Under the pieces are notes generated by a model. That model made no database searches and had not been told where the DNA came from. It worked only from the letters and a program-made list of their open reading frames with translations. DNA of 5,027 nt, taken from contig QFQM01000290.1 of assembly GCA_003243255.1 (NCBI GenBank), positions 1 through 5,027 of the forward strand. Reading direction: 5' to 3'. A program made the translations under genes and the position numbers. Of the stretch, positions 1-5,027 are shown in pieces. Within the stretch, counting starts at the first letter, position 1; each line of letters opens with the position of its first letter. This DNA comes from Flavobacterium psychrophilum (GTDB lineage Bacteria > Bacteroidota > Bacteroidia > Flavobacteriales > Flavobacteriaceae).

Positions 1-40
1 AAATCGCATTTCTCACTCAAGAGATAACAATGCAAAACCA

Positions 41-86
41 CAAAACAAAAACCGGGCAGCCAACAGCTGCCCGGTTTTTTGTTTTG
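41..86. terminator. Strong, probably bidirectional intrinsic terminator
   Basis: A perfect 14-bp stem pairs 47-60 with 66-79 around the 5-base loop CAACA. Its core is ACCGGGCAGC / GCTGCCCGGT, GC-rich in an AT-rich setting. The pairing continues outward for six more base pairs (41-46 with 81-86) after a single bulged T at 80. The 3' arm ends in a T-rich run (75-80, then GTTTTG) and the 5' arm is the mirror A-rich run, so the structure can act as a rho-independent terminator on either strand. On the plus strand it would end a transcript entering from the left edge and insulate the small gene and efflux operon from it. Whether transcription also arrives from the right on the minus strand cannot be judged, because no minus-strand gene is seen here. 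Confidence 0.9.
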
Positions 87-99
87 TAAAAAAATATTT

Positions 100-128
100 T
101 TTGGCAAGATTTGTGTGAGATAAATTTT
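100..128 (+). promoter_or_regulatory. Candidate Bacteroidota-type promoter for the small upstream gene
   Basis: TTTG at 100-103 is followed, after 17 bases, by TAAATTTT at 121-128. The second site matches the Bacteroidota -7 consensus TAnnTTTG at every fixed position except the last. Transcription would start at about 133-136 and leave a short leader of about 20 bases before the ATG at 153. The element sits just after the terminator, where a new transcription unit is expected. The region is very A/T-rich, so chance matches are likely; another imperfect -7-like site (TATTTTTTG, 95-103) overlaps it. Confidence 0.4.
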
Positions 129-152
129 TATGTGATATGTTTGCATACAGAA

Positions 153-542
153 ATGAGATTTAACAAAGTACATATAGGTCATAGGATATTATGGTTAGTG
201 ATGGCATTGCACATCCTTAATTTTAGTATTGATAACCCGCATACGCTTTTTGAACACAATAAGGTGGATTCAGATTTTGATGAAATTGATAGTGTTGTAG
301 AGCTTGTTGTTGAAGATGTACTTAATATAGACGATGCCATACCGGAGCATCATTCGAAAACTCCGATGTCTCATAAATTCATGGCTAAAAAAATGATTTG
401 GTTATTTGAAGAGCAAATGACCTTAGTTTTTAGTGAACCCACGACTATAAACTTCAGGATTGTGCAATCAAATATTCATTACGCAAATCCTATATATAAT
501 TCACCATTGGTGAATATATTTTCGCCACCCCCCCAGGTTTAA
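153..542 (+). CDS. Small acidic protein of unknown function upstream of the efflux operon
   Basis: This frame encodes 129 residues from the ATG at 153. The frame is also open upstream to a TTG at 111, but ATG 153 is preferred because the residues after it look like a membrane-targeting N-terminus and because the candidate promoter's -7 site would lie inside the longer version. Basic residues (R2, K5, R11) precede a hydrophobic stretch at about 12-24 (ILWLVMALHILNF), so the protein is probably exported or anchored in the inner membrane; no clear signal-peptidase site is visible. Residues 39-65 are strongly acidic (motifs DSDFDEIDSVVE, VEDVL, DDAIPE). They are followed by a His-containing patch (H66, H67, H74) with Met and Lys. 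The C-terminus is Pro-rich (FSPPPQV). I do not recognise a named family, although my impression is that similar short proteins accompany CzcCBA-type operons in Bacteroidota. Position and acidic/His content make an accessory metal-binding or sensing role conceivable, but this is inference. The codon style matches the neighbours. Confidence 0.65.
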   Translation: MRFNKVHIGHRILWLVMALHILNFSIDNPHTLFEHNKVDSDFDEIDSVVELVVEDVLNIDDAIPEHHSKTPMSHKFMAKKMIWLFEEQMTLVFSEPTTINFRIVQSNIHYANPIYNSPLVNIFSPPPQV

Positions 543-561
543 ATACTATTATTTACCGGCT

Positions 562-589
562 TAGCAATTTTGTATTGCTATGATTTTTT
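562..589 (+). promoter_or_regulatory. Small hairpin with T-run between the small gene and czcC; weak terminator/attenuator or operator
   Basis: TAGCAAT (562-568) and ATTGCTA (574-580) form a perfect 7-bp inverted repeat around the 5-base loop TTTGT. A run of six T (584-589) follows three bases later. It begins 20 bases after the stop codon of the small gene. The stem is short and low in GC, so as an intrinsic terminator it would be leaky. That would let some transcription run on into the efflux genes. A protein-binding dyad is an equally possible reading. Confidence 0.35.
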
Positions 590-600
590 GCATGCTCATT

Positions 601-630
601 TTTGAGGCAAATCCGGCGTATTTATGTTTT
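601..630 (+). promoter_or_regulatory. Candidate promoter for the czcCBA-like operon
   Basis: TTTG at 601-604 is followed after 18 bases by TATGTTTT at 623-630, one mismatch from the Bacteroidota -7 consensus TAnnTTTG. Transcription would start at about 635-638, giving a leader of about 40 bases before the ATG at 679. The inverted repeat GGCAAA (606-611) / TTTGCC (628-633) spans the spacer and the -7 element, which is a suitable position for a repressor or activator site. If this promoter is real, the efflux genes can be expressed separately from the small upstream gene. Confidence 0.35.
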
Positions 631-678
631 GCCAAACGGCATTACAGTCTTCATATATAGTATTTAAACAATTTTATC

Positions 679-1944
679 ATGGAATTTAAAAATAAATTCT
701 TTGTCTGGATAGCCGTTTTGTTCATCCAGACAGTAGGCATGGCGCAAACTCCTGAGCCGGTTACGCTTACTATAAAACAGGCTGAAGAATTATTCTTCAA
801 AAACAATTTTATACTGTTGGCACAACAATATAATATTGGCAAGGCAGATGCCGCAATCATTCAATCAAAAGTATATCCTAATCCTGAAGTAACAGCAGAT
901 ATGATTGCTTATCAGGCTCAGGACAATTTATATTTTCCAACAGGTAACAAGGGAAATTTTGCAGCAGGTATTGAGCAGCTTATCATTTTAGGAGGTAAAC
1001 GCCGTAAAGAGATTGAAATGGCTAAGCTTGATAAGAAAATTGCTGAAACAGAGCTTACCGATTTAACCCGAACCCTTCAATTACAGATATGGGAATCTTT
1101 TTATACGCTTCACCATCAGCAAAAAGTAATTGAGAAGTACAACAAGCTTCTGGATAAGTTACAATCGCTAATAACCAGTTATGAAGTTCAGGTTGCTAAA
1201 AATAATATAGCATTAAAAGATCTGGTTCGTTTAAAATCGGTATATGTAAAAATTAATAATGACAAGTCAGAGGAAAGCAAAGTACTCATTGATGAACAGC
1301 AAAAACTGAATATTCTTTTAGGATTAACATCAACGACTCAGACTATTTATACAGCCGGTGATGCTGACCTTTATGCCGGAAAACCTTTGTTTTATGATAA
1401 GTTACTAAACGAATCGCTTGAAAACAGGCCGGATATGAATCAGGCAAAACTGGAAATAGAATCGGCAAAGCTTAATGTTTCGTTACAGAAAAAATCTGCT
1501 ATTCCGGATATTACACTGAGAGGTGGCTACAACCAACAGGGAGATGCTTTTATGAATCAGTATAACGTTGGACTTGGAATACCTCTTCCAATATTTGACA
1601 GAAATCGTGGGAACATTCAGGCAGCAAAAGTTAATCAGGAGCAACAGACTACAAATGCTTCGTATAAAGAACTTGAAATAAAGAATCAGGTATTGGCCGC
1701 ATGGCAAAATTATACCCGAAGTGTAGAGGAGTACAAGCACATTGGTTTACTCATAAACAATGATTTTGATTCGGTTTACAACGGAATGACTTCAAACTTT
1801 CAGAAAGGCAATGTTTCGATGATTGAATTTGCTGATTTTTTTGAAGCTTACAATGAAGCGCAAACTGAAGTGGAAAGGGTTAAAAAACAGCTTGCCCTTG
1901 CTGCAGCCCAGATTAATTATGTAACAGGAACCAACAATTTTTAA
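679..1944 (+). CDS. czcC: CzcC/TolC-like outer-membrane factor of a heavy-metal efflux system
   Basis: This 421-residue protein is the outer-membrane channel of a tripartite HME-RND efflux complex; as a trimer it would carry metal ions across the outer membrane from the RND pump. Residues 1-22 are a Sec signal peptide (basic NKFFVWIAVLF start, cleavage probably after GMA, leaving Gln23). There is no lipobox, so unlike some relatives it is not predicted to be lipidated. The two tandem outer-membrane efflux repeats cover about 32-216 and 238-418. Landmarks are VYPNPE (65-70), GIEQLIILGGKR (97-108, start of a long coiled-coil helix), NRPDM (249-253) and GLGIPLPIFDRNRGNIQAA (298-316), the second-repeat counterpart of the usual family motif. 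The length is normal for CzcC. The ATG at 679 gives the signal peptide directly and has no Shine-Dalgarno sequence. It is the first of three closely packed genes. The symbol is by family and context, and the metal specificity is not shown by this subunit. Confidence 0.93.
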   Translation: MEFKNKFFVWIAVLFIQTVGMAQTPEPVTLTIKQAEELFFKNNFILLAQQYNIGKADAAIIQSKVYPNPEVTADMIAYQAQDNLYFPTGNKGNFAAGIEQLIILGGKRRKEIEMAKLDKKIAETELTDLTRTLQLQIWESFYTLHHQQKVIEKYNKLLDKLQSLITSYEVQVAKNNIALKDLVRLKSVYVKINNDKSEESKVLIDEQQKLNILLGLTSTTQTIYTAGDADLYAGKPLFYDKLLNESLENRPDMNQAKLEIESAKLNVSLQKKSAIPDITLRGGYNQQGDAFMNQYNVGLGIPLPIFDRNRGNIQAAKVNQEQQTTNASYKELEIKNQVLAAWQNYTRSVEEYKHIGLLINNDFDSVYNGMTSNFQKGNVSMIEFADFFEAYNEAQTEVERVKKQLALAAAQINYVTGTNNF

Positions 1945-1947
1945 GAA

Positions 1948-3039
1948 ATGAAAGCATTTAAATATATATACCCAATAATAGTGTTTACCACAGCATTTAT
2001 AAGCTGTTCAAAAAAGGAAGAAGCACCTGCAGATGAGAAGAAAAAGTTTGTGATGAGCGAAACCATGTTCAATACAAGCACTTTTGCTGATGCTAAGATG
2101 GAAGTTGCCCAAAACGAAATCAGACTGTTTGGTAAAGTAACTGCCGAAAACAATAATATGGCCCAGGTGTTTCCTGTGGTAAGCGGGAGCGTACTTACTA
2201 TTAAGGCTGAACTTGGCGATTATGTTAAACAAGGACAGCTGCTGGCCAGTATTCAGAGTAGCGAGGTAGCAGGGTTTCAGAGCCAGACAAGTGATGCTGA
2301 TGCTGATGTTAGTATAGCAGAACGTAACCTGCAAAGTGTTAAAGATATGTATGATGGGAAACTAGCGTCTGAAAAAGACCTGGTAATGGCTAAAAAAGAA
2401 CTTGAAAAGGCGCGTGCTGAAAAGGAAAGAATGACAGAGGTAAACAAGATCTATCGTTTAAAGAGCGGTTCGGTTTATAATATGTATGCACCTATAAGCG
2501 GATATGTGGTTGCAAAAGACATAAGTCCTAATGAGATGCTAAGTAACAATAGGGACGAAGCTGTATTTACTATTGCAAAACTTGATAATGTGTGGGTTTT
2601 GGCAAATGTAAATGAAAGTGATCTGGCAAGGATAAAACAAGGTCAGGATGTGAGTATCCAGACCATTGCTTATCCGGACAGGAAAATAACAGGTAAAATA
2701 GATAAGATATTTAATGTTATCGATCCTCAGACGAGAGCGGCTAAAGCTCTTATAAAAGTTCCTAATAGTGACGGTTTACTTAAACCTGAAATGAACGCAA
2801 CAGTCACCGTACATTACTTAGATAATGATAAGTATATAACTGTACCGTCAGCAGCAGTAGTGTTTGATAAAAACAAAAACTTTGTTATGGTTTACAAGTC
2901 GAAAGATGATGTAGAAACACGAGAGGTTAGTGTTTATAGGGCTCTTGATGATAAGACATATCTGAAGGGGGGATTGAAAGAAGGAGAGAAGGTAATTGTG
3001 AAAGGCAATTTACTTATATACGACGCTATAAACGACTAA
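1948..3039 (+). CDS. czcB: CzcB-like periplasmic adaptor (membrane fusion) lipoprotein
   Basis: This 363-residue adaptor links the inner-membrane RND pump to the outer-membrane factor and shapes metal transfer in the periplasm. Residues 1-19 form a lipoprotein signal peptide with lipobox FISC, lipidated at C20. The split lipoyl/barrel-sandwich domain lies at about 72-109 (GDYVKQGQLLASIQSSE, 90-106) and 174-200 (APISGYVVAKDISPNEML, 181-198). The charged alpha-helical hairpin between them runs from about 110 to 165. The beta-barrel domain is at about 205-288 (FTIAKLDNVWVLANVNESD, 207-225; DPQTRAAKALIKVPN, 259-273). The membrane-proximal domain is at about 295-360 (ITVPSAAVVF; GLKEGEKVIVKGNLL). 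There is no N-terminal YHS-like heavy-metal-binding domain and no His-rich tail, unlike some copper or zinc adaptors. The start lies 3 bases after the czcC stop, so the two are almost certainly cotranscribed and perhaps translationally coupled. A short GAT-GCT repeat encodes DADADV in the hairpin. Confidence 0.93.
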   Translation: MKAFKYIYPIIVFTTAFISCSKKEEAPADEKKKFVMSETMFNTSTFADAKMEVAQNEIRLFGKVTAENNNMAQVFPVVSGSVLTIKAELGDYVKQGQLLASIQSSEVAGFQSQTSDADADVSIAERNLQSVKDMYDGKLASEKDLVMAKKELEKARAEKERMTEVNKIYRLKSGSVYNMYAPISGYVVAKDISPNEMLSNNRDEAVFTIAKLDNVWVLANVNESDLARIKQGQDVSIQTIAYPDRKITGKIDKIFNVIDPQTRAAKALIKVPNSDGLLKPEMNATVTVHYLDNDKYITVPSAAVVFDKNKNFVMVYKSKDDVETREVSVYRALDDKTYLKGGLKEGEKVIVKGNLLIYDAIND

Positions 3040-3049
3040 ATAAAACAGC

Positions 3050-5027
3050 ATGAACAAATTAATTAAAGGCATAATAGGGTTTTCCCTACGCAATAAGCTG
3101 TTTACCTTTTTCTGGGTAGGTTTGGTGGTTATTGCGGGCATAATAAGCTATAAAAATATTCCGGTTGAAGCATTTCCGGATGTGACAAATACTCAGATAA
3201 TAATTGTAACGCAATGGCCGGGACGCAGTGCCGAAGAAGTAGAACGTTTTGTTACTTCTCCCGTTGAGATTGCGATGAACTCAGTACAGAAAAAAGAAAA
3301 TGTGCGTAGCGTAACCATGTTTGGACTTTCTGTAATCAAAATTATTTTTGATGATGATGTTGATGATTTTTTTGCAAGGCAACAGGTAAATAATCAGTTG
3401 AAGAATGTACAGCTTCCTGATGATGTAGATCCTGAAGTTCAGCCTCCATATGGGCCTACCGGTGAAATTTTCAGGTATACCTTAAACAGTAAAGAAAAGG
3501 ATACGAGGGAGCTGCTTACAATACAAAACTGGGTTATTGACAGGCAACTTAGAGCCGTACCCGGAATTGCCGATGTTGTGGCTTTTGGAGGACGAGAAAA
3601 AACATATGAAGTTGAGATCGATCCCATTTTACTACAAAAATATGAACTGACTTCTCCCGAAGTTTATGAAGCGATAAGCAAAGCAAATGTAAATGTTGGT
3701 GGTGATATCATTGAAAAGAACGGACAGGCATATGTAGTGCGCGGTGTAGGTTTGCTCGATTCGCGCGCGGATATAGAAAACACTATTGTTGCACAGTCTG
3801 AAGGAAACCCTATACTCATTAAAAACATAGCAAGGGTTACCGAATCTAATATTCCCAGAGTAGGGCAGGCAGGACTTAATGGAAATGATGATGTGGTGGA
3901 AGGTATTGTTGTAATGCGTAAGAATGAAAACCCATCTGAAGTACTGGCACGCCTTAAAGAGAAAATTGCATACGTTCAGGAAAATGTATTGCCGAAAGAT
4001 GTAAAAATGGAAACATTTTATGATCGTGACAGGCTTATGGAATATTGTACACATACCGTAACTCATAACCTGGTTGAGGGTATAATTCTGGTTACTGTAA
4101 TCGTGTTTTTATTTATGGCCGACTGGCGTACTACTGTAATTGTATCTATAATTATTCCTCTGGCATTATTGTTCGCGTTTCTGTGTCTGAAACTGAAGGG
4201 AATGAGTGCAAACTTGTTATCCCTGGGTGCGGTTGACTTTGGTATCATTATCGACGGTGCCGTCGTTATGGTCGAGGGGCTCTTTGTAACCTTAGACCAA
4301 CTCCAACATAAGATAGGTCCGGAGCGCTATAACAAGCTTTCTAAACTTGGATTAATAAGAAAGGCAGGTACTAAATTAGGTATAGCAATCTTCTTTAGTA
4401 AGCTGATCATTATTTCGGCATTACTGCCAATTTTCTCATTCGAGAAAGTAGAAGGTAAAATGTTCTCTCCTTTAGCATGGACATTAGGTTTTGCGTTATT
4501 AGGAGCATTGATATTTACTTTGACACTGGTACCTGTACTGTGTTCGATACTATTGAACAAAAATGTAAAAGAAAAGCACAATGTTTTTGTTGAATTCTTT
4601 AATAAGATAGTAGCTAAAGGACTTAATGTAACCTTTAAAAATAAAAAGGTTTCGATCATTATTTCTATGGTAATCTTAGGGCTAACATTGTTCTCAACCC
4701 GTTTTTTAGGGTCTGAATTCCTTCCGCCACTTAATGAAGGTGCGCTTTGGGTTACAGCTGAATTACCAATAAGCAATTCGCTTACCGAAAGTGTGAAAAT
4801 GGCGAAGATCATCCGTAAGGAATTAAAAGAATTCCCCGAAGTAGATGATGTTTTATCACAAACAGGTCGTAGTAATGACGGCACCGATCCTAATGGATTT
4901 GGTTTCCTTCAGTTTCAGGTAGACCTTAAGCCAAAAGATGAATGGAAACGGGGCATAAGCCAGGATGAGCTTATTGAAGAAATGAACCATAAGTTAAGCC
5001 GTTATCAGGGTATTACATGGAATTATT
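3050..5027 (+). CDS. czcA: CzcA-like heavy-metal RND efflux pump, 3' end beyond the window
   Basis: The frame is open from the ATG at 3050 to the right edge: 659 complete codons, about two-thirds of a typical pump of roughly 1,040 residues. The product is the proton-driven inner-membrane pump of the complex. TM1 is at about 17-33, followed by the hallmark IPVEAFPDVTN (37-47) and the first periplasmic porter loop (FFARQQVNNQL, PEVQPPYGPTGEIFRYTL). TM2-TM4 lie at about 341-358, 362-380 and 389-412. TM4 contains DFGIIIDGAVVMVEG with D396, D402 and E409, in the same spacing as the proton-relay/metal residues D402, D408 and E415 of Cupriavidus CzcA. TM5 and TM6 (about 443-463, 474-502) flank FSFEKVEGKMFSPLAWTLG, TM7 is at about 534-553, and the second periplasmic loop opens with GSEFLPPLNEGALWV (554-568) and TGRSNDGTDPNGFG (605-618). 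The usual Asn after the TM4 Glu is Gly410. The start is 10 bases after the czcB stop. Divalent-cation specificity (Zn/Co/Cd/Ni) is inferred from TM4. A C-terminal TolC fusion is unlikely, since a separate outer-membrane factor is present, but cannot be excluded. Confidence 0.95.
   Translation, partial: MNKLIKGIIGFSLRNKLFTFFWVGLVVIAGIISYKNIPVEAFPDVTNTQIIIVTQWPGRSAEEVERFVTSPVEIAMNSVQKKENVRSVTMFGLSVIKIIFDDDVDDFFARQQVNNQLKNVQLPDDVDPEVQPPYGPTGEIFRYTLNSKEKDTRELLTIQNWVIDRQLRAVPGIADVVAFGGREKTYEVEIDPILLQKYELTSPEVYEAISKANVNVGGDIIEKNGQAYVVRGVGLLDSRADIENTIVAQSEGNPILIKNIARVTESNIPRVGQAGLNGNDDVVEGIVVMRKNENPSEVLARLKEKIAYVQENVLPKDVKMETFYDRDRLMEYCTHTVTHNLVEGIILVTVIVFLFMADWRTTVIVSIIIPLALLFAFLCLKLKGMSANLLSLGAVDFGIIIDGAVVMVEGLFVTLDQLQHKIGPERYNKLSKLGLIRKAGTKLGIAIFFSKLIIISALLPIFSFEKVEGKMFSPLAWTLGFALLGALIFTLTLVPVLCSILLNKNVKEKHNVFVEFFNKIVAKGLNVTFKNKKVSIIISMVILGLTLFSTRFLGSEFLPPLNEGALWVTAELPISNSLTESVKMAKIIRKELKEFPEVDDVLSQTGRSNDGTDPNGFGFLQFQVDLKPKDEWKRGISQDELIEEMNHKLSRYQGITWNY

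Noticed and set aside
1..27. Possible tail of an upstream plus-strand gene (eight codons KSHFSLKR, then TAA at 25-27).
   Set aside because: Too short to identify; other frames are also open here. The downstream terminator fits an upstream gene or RNA, but nothing can be named.
111..152. A TTG-initiated extension of the small gene adding 14 residues.
   Set aside because: TTG starts are uncommon, the added residues spoil the N-terminal targeting signal, and the extension overlaps the likely -7 promoter element.
528..534. Run of seven C near the end of the small gene, a possible slippage/phase-variation tract.
   Set aside because: A frameshift here would change only the last few residues and could not act as a useful switch; it simply encodes the Pro-Pro stretch.
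2292..2309. Short GAT-GCT tandem repeat within the adaptor gene.
   Set aside because: Only about three imperfect units, in frame (DADADV), inside a normal helical hairpin; no sign of a functional repeat.
2008..2334. Minus-strand open frame of 108 codons across the start of the adaptor gene.
   Set aside because: Fully overlapped by the well-supported adaptor coding sequence; no domain visible.
3632..4066. Open frame of 144 codons on the minus strand.
   Set aside because: It lies wholly inside the pump gene, which is convincing across this stretch; the encoded Cys/Phe/Tyr/Ile-rich sequence looks like an antisense artefact.
4327..4884. Open frame of 185 codons on the minus strand.
   Set aside because: Opposite the conserved TM5-TM7 and second periplasmic loop of the pump; the Ser/Leu/Asn-rich product has no recognisable domain and no promoter or start context.

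Overview
The window comes from an AT-rich bacterial chromosome or large replicon, most likely a member of the Bacteroidota and probably a Flavobacteriia-type organism. Four things suggest this. None of the starts has a convincing Shine-Dalgarno sequence, and the leaders are A/T-rich. Promoter-like sites resemble the Bacteroidota TTTG / TAnnTTTG pattern. The efflux proteins have the Bacteroidota style of sequence, including a lipoprotein adaptor beginning Cys-Ser-Lys-Lys-Glu-Glu. This assignment is inference; there is no rRNA or other taxonomic marker in the window.

Layout: bases 41-86 form a strong, almost symmetric, probably bidirectional terminator that separates whatever lies to the left from the rest. 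A promoter-like element (100-128) leads into a small unrecognised gene (153-542, 129 aa). A 136-bp gap follows, holding a small hairpin and a second promoter-like element. Three plus-strand genes then lie almost end to end: czcC-like outer-membrane factor (679-1944), czcB-like lipoprotein adaptor (1948-3039, 3-bp gap), and czcA-like RND pump (from 3050, 10-bp gap). The pump gene runs off the right edge after 659 complete codons.

Together the last three genes encode a complete-type tripartite heavy-metal efflux (HME-RND) complex: proton-driven inner-membrane pump, periplasmic adaptor and outer-membrane channel. The pump carries the DFG...D...E motif in its fourth membrane helix (D396, D402, E409), as in divalent-cation pumps of the CzcA type. 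It lacks methionines at the places that correspond to two of the three copper-binding methionines of E. coli CusA, so Zn2+/Co2+/Cd2+ (or Ni2+) is a better guess than Cu+/Ag+.

The most interesting item is the small acidic, His-containing protein upstream, with one hydrophobic N-terminal segment and a Pro-rich C-terminus. It stands where accessory genes such as czcI or cusF are found in proteobacterial efflux operons but resembles neither. No regulator, mobile element, tRNA, rRNA or CRISPR array is visible. Apart from the small gene and its flanking control sequences, this is an ordinary metal-efflux operon.
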